In this document: positions 16,892-24,396 of the stretch, piece after piece
How positions within the stretch are numbered: position 1 is the stretch's first letter
Layout: every line of letters starts with the position of its first letter
Source: an uncultured Collinsella sp.
GTDB lineage: Bacteria > Actinomycetota > Coriobacteriia > Coriobacteriales > Coriobacteriaceae
DNA: 64,000 bases
Direction of reading: 5' to 3'
Assembly: GCA_900544095.1 (NCBI GenBank)
Contig: UQTV01000001.1
Span: forward strand, 806,001 to 870,000
Made by a program: the position numbers and the translations under genes
The notes under the pieces: generated by a model
Database searches by the model: none
Told to the model about the DNA's origin: nothing
Seen by the model: only the letters and a program-made list of their open reading frames with translations

Positions 16892-17944
16892 ATGATCACT
16901 TCCGAGCTTTTCGGCACCGCGCCGTGCGGCACCTCCGTTCATCGTTACACCCTCAACGGGCCCGAGATCTGCGTTCGCATTATGGACTATGGCGCCACCG
17001 TGCTGGGTATCGATGTGCCCGATATTCCCGGCAACGTGCGCGATGTGGTGCTGGGCTTCGATAAGCTCGAGGATTACTTTGACAACCCCGCCTGCTTTGG
17101 CGCGACCATCGGCCCCGTGGCAAACCGCACCGCGGGCGCCACGATCACCATCGACGGCACGGACTGGCACATGCCGACCAACGAAGGCGTCAACAACCTG
17201 CACAGCGATCTTGAGCATGGTCTGCACAAGCGCGTATGGGACGTTGAGCTCGACGAGACTCACAACGCCGTGCGCATGACCACCTCGCTTAAGGATGGCG
17301 AGCTGGGCCTGCCCGGCAACCGAACCTTTACGGCTATGTTTACCGTTACGCGCACCGGCGTCTTCCGCATCGAGTATGGTTGCGAGAGCGACCGCGCCAC
17401 CTACGTGTCCATGACCAACCACACGTACTTTAACCTTGCCGGCCATAACGCCGGCATGGACTGTGAGCACTTCTTTATCGCCAACGCTGCCCACTACTTG
17501 CCCATTAACGAGCAGAACATCCCCACCGGCGAAATCGCTCCGGTCGAGGGAACACCGTTTGACTTTCGCGAGCTGCGCCCCGTCGCACCCGGCATGGAGG
17601 CCGACGACCCGCAGATTAAGCAGGCCCGTGGCTACGATCACTGCCTGTGCATCGATGGCTATCAGTACGGCCGCAACCTGCGTCGCGCCCTACATGTCGA
17701 GGAGATGTGGACCGGTCGTGAGCTGGACTACTACACCACCGCCCCGGGCGTGCAACTCTACACCGGCAACTGGCTGGGCGACGAGCACGCCAAGGACGAT
17801 GCCAACTATGGCTGGGGCGCCGGCTTTGCCCTCGAGGCCGAGATGTACCCCGACACGCCGCACCAGCCGCTGTTCCCGCAGGGCATTGTGGGTCCGGGTC
17901 ACCCCTACAGCAATATGATCGAATACCACTTTATGAGGCACTAG
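16892..17944 (+). CDS. galM: Aldose 1-epimerase (galactose mutarotase)
   Basis: 350 residues from the ATG at 16892 (MITSELFGTAPCG). An in-frame GTG at 16832 is rejected because it lies in the promoter gap and lacks a ribosome site. Family motifs are ATVLGIDVPD, VVLGFD, GPVANRTAGA with the substrate Arg, the catalytic His in MTNHTYFNL, and a Glu in FALEAEMYPDTPHQP. It interconverts alpha and beta anomers of galactose or a related hexose. Divergent from lacR. Confidence 0.9.
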   Translation: MITSELFGTAPCGTSVHRYTLNGPEICVRIMDYGATVLGIDVPDIPGNVRDVVLGFDKLEDYFDNPACFGATIGPVANRTAGATITIDGTDWHMPTNEGVNNLHSDLEHGLHKRVWDVELDETHNAVRMTTSLKDGELGLPGNRTFTAMFTVTRTGVFRIEYGCESDRATYVSMTNHTYFNLAGHNAGMDCEHFFIANAAHYLPINEQNIPTGEIAPVEGTPFDFRELRPVAPGMEADDPQIKQARGYDHCLCIDGYQYGRNLRRALHVEEMWTGRELDYYTTAPGVQLYTGNWLGDEHAKDDANYGWGAGFALEAEMYPDTPHQPLFPQGIVGPGHPYSNMIEYHFMRH

Positions 17945-17968
17945 GCCCACAACGCGACATCTCGCACA

Positions 17969-18005
17969 GCAACGCCCGCCGGCACCACCGCCGACGGGCG
18001 CTGCT
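17969..18005 (+). terminator. Hairpin after galM
   Basis: GCAACGCCCG and CGGGCGCTGC arms, with a GC-rich inner stem, lie 25 bases after the stop. The T tract is weak (TTCATG), so terminator function is uncertain. Confidence 0.5.
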
Positions 18006-18051
18006 TCATGCCTAAATCCTTCTTTTCGATGCCACCGAATTGGTGACATAA

Positions 18052-18205
18052 CAAAACTATGCCGAATTACTACGATGAACCCACTATGTCCGACCACGCG
18101 CTGGTTTATAAAAAATTAGCAACTCGTCTACCTGCGGTTTTATTCTCTGCAAATTTGGCATGCTCGGCGATAAGCAATTCATCGTAGTAAACCGGCATAG
18201 TTTTG
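18052..18205. repeat. MITE-like element with 28-bp terminal inverted repeats
   Basis: Bases 18052-18079 (starting CAAAACTATGCC) are the reverse complement of 18178-18205 with two mismatches. The 98-bp middle is AT-rich and has no gene. The element fills most of the gap between galM and the orphan EIIB. I see no clear target duplication at its ends. Confidence 0.7.
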
Positions 18206-18270
18206 GCGGACAGCGCCACACAGATCCCCTACGAAGGCAAAATGATCCGTTTTCCTCCGTCCCCAAGGGA

Positions 18271-18753
18271 TCAGTTGAACAGATTGCCGATGGGGTCGGG
18301 GGCGGAACTGGGGAGATAGCGGATTTCTAGTTCTATGCCGAGCTTTTGCAGCTCTCTGAGAGCAGCGACGTCTGCGTCGTCTACGGCAACTGCGGGCGTT
18401 GCGGGACGCTTGCCCTCCCCTGCCTGCATATGACCAATGCTGATCTTGGTGATCGGCACACCGCCCTTAACCAGCGCGAGCGCATCGGCGGGTGAGGCCA
18501 CCATGACCAGAATCCATTGACGCGGCGTTGCGGTATGAATGATGTCGATGGCCTTTTGCACCGAGAAAAACCGTGTCCACACGCCTTCTGGCGCCGCGAC
18601 CCTCATGGGTGCCCATTGGCGCGAATCCGCCGCGATCTCATCGTTGACGATTAGGACAAGGTTGGAACCCACGGCTTCGTTCCATAGCTCAACGTCTTGC
18701 CCATCAATAAAACGGTCGTCGATACGTGTGAGAAGGATCTTGGGTTGAGCCAT
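18271..18753 (-). CDS. Orphan mannose-family PTS EIIB, phosphorylation His replaced
   Basis: 160 residues from MAQPKILLTRI at 18753. It is plainly homologous to the EIIB at 43178-43660, which has TRIDNRLVHGQVATQWN with phospho-His17. Here the same stretch is TRIDDRFIDGQDVELWN: Asp stands at position 17. A normal phosphotransfer is therefore unlikely. There are no EIIA, EIIC or EIID genes beside it. The frame is intact and the C-terminus (ELEIRYLPSSAPD) is conserved, so it may be a regulatory or degenerating paralogue. Confidence 0.8.
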   Translation of the reverse strand: MAQPKILLTRIDDRFIDGQDVELWNEAVGSNLVLIVNDEIAADSRQWAPMRVAAPEGVWTRFFSVQKAIDIIHTATPRQWILVMVASPADALALVKGGVPITKISIGHMQAGEGKRPATPAVAVDDADVAALRELQKLGIELEIRYLPSSAPDPIGNLFN

Positions 18754-18960
18754 GGCTGCCCCATTCTGTTTGAGACCCATACGAGCGGGACGTCGACCAC
18801 CAACTCAACAGCTGGTCAAGCGCCAGATGGACGCCGCAGACATCGCGCCTCTAATATTAGTGCATTTAAAGTGAGAAAAGCCGTCAGAACACTTGCGCGG
18901 ATGTGCGATGTCCCGTATCATAGACAGCCGTTGACGCCTCAGTTGCGCCACCACATGGCC

Positions 18961-19036
18961 GCCAGCGTAGCTCAGTTGGTAGAGCACCGCTCTCGTAAAG
19001 CGGGGGTCACCGGTTCGAGCCCGGTCGCTGGCTCCA
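18961..19036 (+). tRNA. tRNA-Thr (CGT anticodon)
   Basis: The acceptor stem GCCAGCG pairs with CGCTGGC, with a D arm (GCTCAGTTGGTAGAGC), anticodon arm CCGCTCTCGTAAAGCGG with CGT, a T arm containing GGTTCGAGCC, and encoded CCA. Its 3' part is the left attachment site of the integrated element and is duplicated at 34112-34161. Confidence 0.95.
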
Positions 19037-19041
19037 TTGCA
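18992..19041 (+). other. attL: 3' end of tRNA-Thr
   Basis: Fifty bases from the anticodon loop past CCA are identical to 34112-34161. Identity breaks at 18991 (T versus A) and 19042 (T versus C). Confidence 0.9.
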
Positions 19042-19048
19042 TTAGTGC

Positions 19049-19082
19049 AGCTCAGAAGCGTAATTGCTTCTGAGCTTTTTTG
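19049..19082 (+). terminator. Element-borne terminator for tRNA-Thr
   Basis: A perfect 10-bp stem GCTCAGAAGC/GCTTCTGAGC is followed by TTTTTTTG. It belongs to the element. The tRNA's original terminator is displaced to 34168. Confidence 0.85.
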
Positions 19083-19228
19083 TTTTCGCGTCTCTTTCCT
19101 CCTTCTCCGAGGAGTGAAAAAGGGGTGAAAAACTTTTTTAACTGTTTTCCATAAATAGTTAGCATCATCCAACGTTCACATTAGATCGAACAACAATCCT
19201 GTTACGCATAGCCTAATTCCGCTGAGTA

Positions 19229-20266
19229 TCAGAGAAGAACGTCCGGATTATATGCATCCAGCTTCGCTTCTCCAGTCGCCAGTGACTCCTCCAGCCGGTC
19301 AGCATATTCAACAATAGAGCCGTAGAATATGGGAGTAAATCCGAACTTTTCGATAAAGAGGGGTTCCGCTACGTCAATCCTCTTCTTGGCAACCGCGGCC
19401 TCATCCTTTTCATAGTACCCAGTGCCAGGAATCCGCTCGTTTGCCTGCGGCAAGCACTTAAGCTGCCTACACAAGCGCGCCGACCCCTTTGAAAGACCCA
19501 TAAAGGTGATAGCACCAGAGATTACGCCACCGACGCCCACAACAACCTTGCCAGCGGCATTCCCCACCGTCTGCTTTGTTATCTTGATACCCATGAAGCT
19601 CAAGAGCTTCTTCAGGATCGGATACCAACTGGTCTTGGTTAGCGACTGGCGAGCGACCTTTTTCGCGACCGCCTCTTGGGCGTTTTTGGCGATTACGGTT
19701 AGCATCGAATTCGCGCTGCCTACACCCATCATCACACCGAGCAACACTGCCATTTCGTAGAGAGTCTCGTCATCAACGTCGTCACATTCTTCAAAAAAGG
19801 TCTGCCAGCCATACAGGTATGCCAGTTTCTGCATAATCCTGAATGCGTGCACGTAGTATTACGTAATATCGGCAGGAATGGTGCCCACCATCGCGACACC
19901 TCCGGGAAGACCCGCTGCAAAGGAAAAGGCGGTTGACTTCTTTGCCTCATAATCAATTACTTCTCTAGCAATTCTATCGATCAGGCCCACATCGATTCCG
20001 GCGGTAACGGGGGTCGTTTCCACGGCAAACTCGACGACATCTTTATGGACACCCTTCCTCCTCAGCTCCGAGCGGAGGAAATGGGGCCGATCAATTCTCA
20101 CTCCCTTTAGCCGAGCAACTTTTTTCATAAAGTCAATCAAAAATCTCTGGGCCTCCGCCAACTGCTCATCGCTCTTGTCTTTTAACTCTGCAAAAGCCGA
20201 ATCAACGAGAACAGCGACCCCAAGGCCCTCGCCCTCGTTTTTCTTTCCAAGCAGCCTGACGTCCAT
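19229..20266 (-). pseudogene. EcsC-like hydrophobic protein, split by an in-frame stop
   Basis: From MDVRLLGKK at 20266 the frame reads to AMVGTIPADIT, then TAA at 19859-19861, then continues in the same frame as YYVHAFRIMQKLAYLYGW to 19229. The intact protein would have about 345 residues. Family members I recall have Gln at the stop (PADI-x-QY), so a single CAA-to-TAA change would explain it. An upstream segment (AGLPGGVAMVGT) and a Gly-rich one (GKVVVGVGGVISGAITFMG) are hydrophobic. The EcsC assignment is tentative. Two shorter proteins could still be made if a GTG at 19850 restarts translation. Confidence 0.65.
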
Positions 20267-20278
20267 ACAGCCTTCCAA

Positions 20279-20365
20279 TCAATGCGCCGCGCGGGCTATC
20301 GCGTTCTGCGACAGGCCGGACGCACGGAGCCTGAGGGCCTCCCTGGCCCTTATCCTTCTCGCCAT
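20279..20365 (-). pseudogene. IS21-type istA, N-terminal remnant
   Basis: AAGGAGGTACAGC precedes an ATG that opens a 28-codon frame (MARRIRAREALRLRASGLSQ and on), ending in TGA. This matches the helix-turn-helix start of IS21-family IstA transposases. The rest of the gene is gone and the EcsC-like gene begins at once. Confidence 0.65.
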
Positions 20366-20520
20366 GCTGTACCTCCTTGGTCTCGGCTGCATGGACAGCC
20401 GGAACGTACCAGGGGGACGGTGCCGACGGGAATATCGGCGGTGCCGAACGGCAATATTCGGGATGTGAGCGGACGGTGTGTAAGCGCAATATCGCCGGTG
20501 TCAAAGAGGACAATTACTCA
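20366..20520. repeat. Iterated motif of a presumed IS21 end
   Basis: Related blocks AATATCGGCGGTG (near 20430), CAATATTCGGGATG (near 20452) and CAATATCGCCGGTG (near 20487) lie upstream of the istA remnant. IS21 termini carry such repeated transposase sites. The rest of 20366-20562 has no gene. Confidence 0.5.
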
Positions 20521-20562
20521 AACAGGTGAAGGAGGGCATCGAGGAGGATAAGTAGATTTACG

Positions 20563-20811
20563 GTGGCAATTAAGAAGCCAACTCGCCGCGTCATGCCCGT
20601 TGGAGAGGCGAGCATGACCCTCATGGGTAATCAAGACACACGAAACAAAGGGGATTCGACAAGTCGCAAGAAAGGGGAGTGCATCACCTTTTGGGTTACG
20701 GAAGAGCAGAAGCAAGAGATGAGCACCTACGCGGCGGAACACAACACCACGGTATCAAGGATCATCATCGAAGGCCTTGAGATACGCATGGGTAAAGGGC
20801 AATCATTATAG
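20563..20811 (+). CDS. Ribbon-helix-helix (CopG-like) DNA-binding protein
   Basis: 82 residues with a GTG start; GAGGAGG lies 18 bases upstream, and an internal ATG at 20593 is an alternative. The C-terminal half, ECITFWVTEEQKQEMSTY then TVSRIIIEGLEIR, has a strand followed by two helices, as in CopG/Arc or MobC N-termini. It may regulate the adjacent convergent cargo operon or the IS. Function is not identified. Confidence 0.55.
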   Translation: MAIKKPTRRVMPVGEASMTLMGNQDTRNKGDSTSRKKGECITFWVTEEQKQEMSTYAAEHNTTVSRIIIEGLEIRMGKGQSL

Positions 20812-20847
20812 CTTAGCCTTCTGCAATTGCTGCGACTCGATGCGGTC

Positions 20848-22497
20848 CTATAGATTTGCGCAACTGTGTGACGCGTTATCTAGACTGACGATCGTTTCCG
20901 CTGCATTTGCCAGCTCATTATCATGTGAAACAATGATAATGAGCTGTTTCAATTTGTTGTTTCTGACATACGAAGCGAGTTCGGCTCGGCTTGTTTCATC
21001 CAATCCAGTTGTAGGCTCATCGAGCACCAAGACTGATGGATTACGGGAAATTGCCGACCACAAGTATACACGGCGCAGCTCACCACCCGAAAGTTCAGGA
21101 CAACGTTTCTCAAGCAAGCCCTCTATGCTGGTTGTCAACGACGGTAGCTCATTCATATGCTGGTGCTTTGTAAAAAATGGGGTGTTGAAATAATCCAATA
21201 GGTCCCGAACCGTCTCATCTGGAGCGAAGCACGGTTGGGGGCAGCACGATATCGTGTCTGAACGTATGTAATCCAAATTGCATTTTTCAATCGGCATGTC
21301 GTTGTATGTTACTTTGCCTGCCGATGGATACAGCCCAAGGAGCAGGTAAAGGAGCGACGTTTTTCCTCTTCCATTTTCTCCGGTTATGCAGTATGTTCCA
21401 GGGCCGGAGAAATCGAAGGAAAATCCGTCAAGAACCTTTCGGGGAGATCCGTCTGGAAGGGGTACCGTAAAATCCAACTTGGAAACAGAAATGCGATTTA
21501 TTGTGTCAATCTTGACTAAACCTGTCTGATCTTGCTCTGGTTCCGGTCCCACCTTTCCCATGGCGCTCATCCTGTCCCACGAAGCCTTGGCATCCTGATA
21601 GGACTTGAACAGGTTCATCGTGTTTTTCAAGGTTTTAAATAGGACGGCAAAATATGCACCGACGATGGTGTATTCGCCTATCGTCATGGTTCCATTGATG
21701 ATTCGCACTCCGGATACGATGAGTATTATCGCTTGAAACACGGCAGCAAAAAGGCTGTCAATCGATGTTAGTGAGAATGAGAGCTTTCCCGAGTGCAAGA
21801 CCTTTGGAAAATACTTTTCAAATCCGGTGTCAAGTGCTAGCTCGCTTTTATTGTATGAAGACGTTAACTGAATGTTGAGAATCTGATTCAACTGCGATGC
21901 TATTACGGCATAGAAAGCGCTATCTGCCTCCTTCTTCTCGTACATGACTTTATATAGAAGCTTTCGCAATCCGGTAATAACGAAGAGATATGCCACAAGA
22001 AGGAGGATGGAGAATAGTGCGAGGAGTGGATCAACCGACCATATGACGAGCAACACGAAAGGAATGGCGACAACAGACAGGGGAGCGCTGATAAAGTTTG
22101 TTAGAACGAAAGAAGAAACAACACCTGAGTCAGTGAAAATCCTTTGCGTCGTATAGGCTGAGTCGGTTGTTCGGTTCGTCAGAAAATTAACTCGCTCAAA
22201 GCGCAAGACGGTTTCCCTGAGTAGGTCAAAAGAAAGCTTTGTGGATATACGGATAGATAACGTTCCTGCAAAATATGAAAATAAGGCAGAAAAGACCCCT
22301 ATTGAAGCTACGAGGAGCGCAAAAAGCACAGCATCCTTCTCGCTGCGATTGGCAAGAAGGAAATCTAAGAACTTTCCGTTCACATATGGTGCGGCATAGG
22401 AAAGGGCGATTCCAATCGTCGTGATGGCAATGAACGTGAAAGCACCCTTTGTTTTACTAAACTTCGATAAGACGTACCGAATCAAGAATGGCCCCAA
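20848..22497 (-). CDS. ABC exporter, fused membrane and ATPase domains
   Basis: 549 residues: six membrane segments within about 1-300, then an ATPase with Walker A GENGRGKTS (near 378), Q-loop region CCPQPCF, signature LSGGELRR, Walker B VLVLDEPTTGLD and H-loop VSHD. There is no C39 leader-peptidase domain. It is the last gene of the peptide-maturation operon and is the likely exporter of the product. The start is a TTG with no clear ribosome site, so the true start could shift by a few codons. AT-rich. Confidence 0.88.
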   Translation of the reverse strand: MGPFLIRYVLSKFSKTKGAFTFIAITTIGIALSYAAPYVNGKFLDFLLANRSEKDAVLFALLVASIGVFSALFSYFAGTLSIRISTKLSFDLLRETVLRFERVNFLTNRTTDSAYTTQRIFTDSGVVSSFVLTNFISAPLSVVAIPFVLLVIWSVDPLLALFSILLLVAYLFVITGLRKLLYKVMYEKKEADSAFYAVIASQLNQILNIQLTSSYNKSELALDTGFEKYFPKVLHSGKLSFSLTSIDSLFAAVFQAIILIVSGVRIINGTMTIGEYTIVGAYFAVLFKTLKNTMNLFKSYQDAKASWDRMSAMGKVGPEPEQDQTGLVKIDTINRISVSKLDFTVPLPDGSPRKVLDGFSFDFSGPGTYCITGENGRGKTSLLYLLLGLYPSAGKVTYNDMPIEKCNLDYIRSDTISCCPQPCFAPDETVRDLLDYFNTPFFTKHQHMNELPSLTTSIEGLLEKRCPELSGGELRRVYLWSAISRNPSVLVLDEPTTGLDETSRAELASYVRNNKLKQLIIIVSHDNELANAAETIVSLDNASHSCANL

Positions 22498-22656
22498 TCT
22501 ATCAGGTATGAAATACCAACTGATGACACCTTACACCGCGGTTCGGTGGAAACGAAGCGGCGACTAATCGGCACGAGCGCTTCCATAGAGAGTCTTTGCG
22601 AGCTGGATCCTCATAGAAACGGGAATTTTATGTTCGATCAATAGGCCGCGCACGGC

Positions 22657-22692
22657 AGTCGGACGGCTGAAAAATAAAACAGCCGTCCGACT
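22657..22692. promoter_or_regulatory. Perfect 13-bp hairpin inside the cargo operon
   Basis: AGTCGGACGGCTG (22657-22669) and CAGCCGTCCGACT (22680-22692) flank a 10-base A/T loop. It lies in the 260-base gap between the small membrane gene and the ABC gene. There is no T tract, so it may be an attenuator, RNA-processing or stability element rather than a full terminator. An overlapping 67-codon frame (22564-22767) looks non-coding. Confidence 0.7.
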
Positions 22693-22757
22693 AAAGCTGT
22701 AAATTTTTTCATTGTTTGTTGGGCATGCGCCTGAAGTTTCATGCAATAGGAAATCCA

Positions 22758-23099
22758 TTATGACCATGGTCGAAATGTGAACACTACGATCGTTAGCAAG
22801 GAGACGCCAAGACCGGCAAAGATTATGATGAGCGGCAGAATGAAAGCCGCCGATGCCGATAATGGGATTTGGGACGCAAAGGCAATGATGCCCGCGAGAA
22901 CGAGACCGGCTCCCGTCAACGCTATTCCGAGTCCGACCAATCTGGCAACAAGAAGAATCTTCTCGCTTGGAATATGAGCGATATGGTAACTGTGAATCAG
23001 GCCGGGATTGCCGGTCTTTACCATTAACACCCCGACAACGAGAAAGCAGATTCCTCCTACCATGCCGCCAATGGATGATCTTAGCGCTTCAGGACTCAT
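22758..23099 (-). CDS. Small membrane protein of the cargo operon
   Basis: 113 residues with three or four hydrophobic segments (about 11-28, 48-72, 78-106). No family recognised. Its ATG overlaps the stop of the 67-residue gene upstream by 4 bases (ATGA), so the two are translationally coupled. In such operons a protein of this kind is often immunity or a transport partner (inference). Ends in FTFRPWS. Confidence 0.6.
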   Translation of the reverse strand: MSPEALRSSIGGMVGGICFLVVGVLMVKTGNPGLIHSYHIAHIPSEKILLVARLVGLGIALTGAGLVLAGIIAFASQIPLSASAAFILPLIIIFAGLGVSLLTIVVFTFRPWS

Positions 23100-23299
23100 T
23101 GCTCGTCTTGGCCACCTTGCTCGCTGAGGGGAAGTGCTGCGGCAAAAGTGATGAGGACCAGTTCATAGGCTCCAACTGCGGTGACTCCGACCGCCACATT
23201 TGCTCCCCACACGATGTAATACATGTCGAACCAAGTTTCCGTTCCAAGAGTCGATGCTCTGGTCGGATTCATGTTGTCTACTACGGGCTTCTCGTACAT
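23096..23299 (-). CDS. Candidate RiPP precursor peptide, cysteine-free
   Basis: 67 residues. The ATG follows the maturase stop directly (TAAATG), with AAGGAG 14 bases upstream inside the maturase gene. The N-terminus MYEKPVVDNMNPTRAS is leader-like, with a YxxP motif of the type bound by PqqD-fold recognition elements. The middle is aromatic (WFDMYYIVWGAN, residues 23-34), then hydrophobic (VAVGVTAVGAYELVLITF), then a polar tail. No Cys, so sulphur-bridged products are excluded. The hydrophobic stretch could instead be a membrane helix, so a small membrane protein is the alternative. Confidence 0.5.
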   Translation of the reverse strand: MYEKPVVDNMNPTRASTLGTETWFDMYYIVWGANVAVGVTAVGAYELVLITFAAALPLSEQGGQDEQ

Positions 23300-24388
23300 T
23301 TAACCCAACATCTCCTTCAACGATGAGTTCAACAGTTCATCCGCGGTATCATCAATCAGGTCAACGTGTAGATCACCTCCCATATCTATATCGCAAATTG
23401 TGTCGGACATACGCTCCATGTCGTCAATGGTCCACATGTGGTTACAGAGGTCTTGAACCAGTTTTGTGGACCAAATTGAGCTAAGTCCGTTGTTCCAGTA
23501 ATCCTCAAGAGGGTGGTTTCTGATGTTGCCAACCACTAACGGGATATACGGAGAAACGACGATGTCGCCGTTTGCGTGCACTGAAACCTGATCTAATAGA
23601 TATCGGTTATCAGAGAAGCGAATTAGATGGTCGACGGGGTCGCCCCATTGCGGTCGGACATTCGGGTGCTTCCGAAGGAAGTCGTCCTCTTGAATGGTGT
23701 GAATCAACGTACGGTATTGGGAATAGTCCGGTCTAATAAATGTGTTCTTTCGCGCACGGCCCAAAACCATGAGGGGTTGGACACGTAGTTCGATAAAGTC
23801 ACCCGGCGTCCTCTTCGGCCTGTTAGATTTGGTGAAAATCTCATCTAATAGTGAGATGACATCGGGAAACTGTTCGGTGTTGAACGACGTGGGCGTAAAT
23901 GCGATAGCAAGGTGCAAATCGGAATGGTTGAGTACGGTGGCAACTGCTTCTTCGACGATTTCGAAGGCTCCCTCATGTCCCCTCAGCCTATCGTGAGCTG
24001 ACCCAATGCCGTCTAGGCTAAATTGGATGCTTTTGAGTCCGGAATCTTCTAAATCTCGGAGAAGGGATTCCGTGAGGAGAAGCCCGTTGGTTACCAGGCT
24101 CGCTGCAACATTCCCATCTCGCAATATGGGAAGGCAGCGCAAGATATCTTTACTGCGCAACAAGGTTTCTCCTCCACAGAAACACATGCTGTAAAGCGAC
24201 ATGTCTGCCATTTCCTTTGCGAAAACAAAAAGTTCATCTGAGGTCAACTCGTCGTGCATGACCTCATTCTCGCCGCTGCTGTTATAGCAGTGCAGACATC
24301 TCAAGTTGCACTTGTTTGTTATGTCAAGGGCGACGTGATGTGGCGCTCTGAGAACGTTGGTGTACTTGTTTTCCGAAACTCGTCCCAT
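23300..24388 (-). CDS. Radical SAM peptide maturase with SPASM-like tail
   Basis: 362 residues from MGRVSENKY at 24388; AGAGGAACC precedes it, and an upstream in-frame start is rejected because it lies inside the previous gene. The cluster-binding motif is CNLRCLHC (near 34-41), SAM contacts are CFCGGETLL, and the barrel continues through QFSLDGIGSAHDRLRG. The C-terminal region has the layout of SPASM (NGDIVVSPYIPLVVGNI, DYWNN), but Ser and Tyr stand where Cys is expected and only two Cys remain. It would modify the adjacent peptide by radical chemistry. Confidence 0.85.
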   Translation of the reverse strand: MGRVSENKYTNVLRAPHHVALDITNKCNLRCLHCYNSSGENEVMHDELTSDELFVFAKEMADMSLYSMCFCGGETLLRSKDILRCLPILRDGNVAASLVTNGLLLTESLLRDLEDSGLKSIQFSLDGIGSAHDRLRGHEGAFEIVEEAVATVLNHSDLHLAIAFTPTSFNTEQFPDVISLLDEIFTKSNRPKRTPGDFIELRVQPLMVLGRARKNTFIRPDYSQYRTLIHTIQEDDFLRKHPNVRPQWGDPVDHLIRFSDNRYLLDQVSVHANGDIVVSPYIPLVVGNIRNHPLEDYWNNGLSSIWSTKLVQDLCNHMWTIDDMERMSDTICDIDMGGDLHVDLIDDTADELLNSSLKEMLG

Positions 24389-24396
24389 GGTTCCTC

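Noticed and set aside
19859..19861. Recoded stop codon (pyrrolysine or selenocysteine)
   Set aside because: The codon is TAA, which neither system uses, and there is no recoding signal; a point mutation is simpler.
22564..22767. 67-codon frame as an alternative peptide precursor
   Set aside because: It has no ribosome site, reads through the perfect hairpin at 22657-22692 and has no leader-like start.
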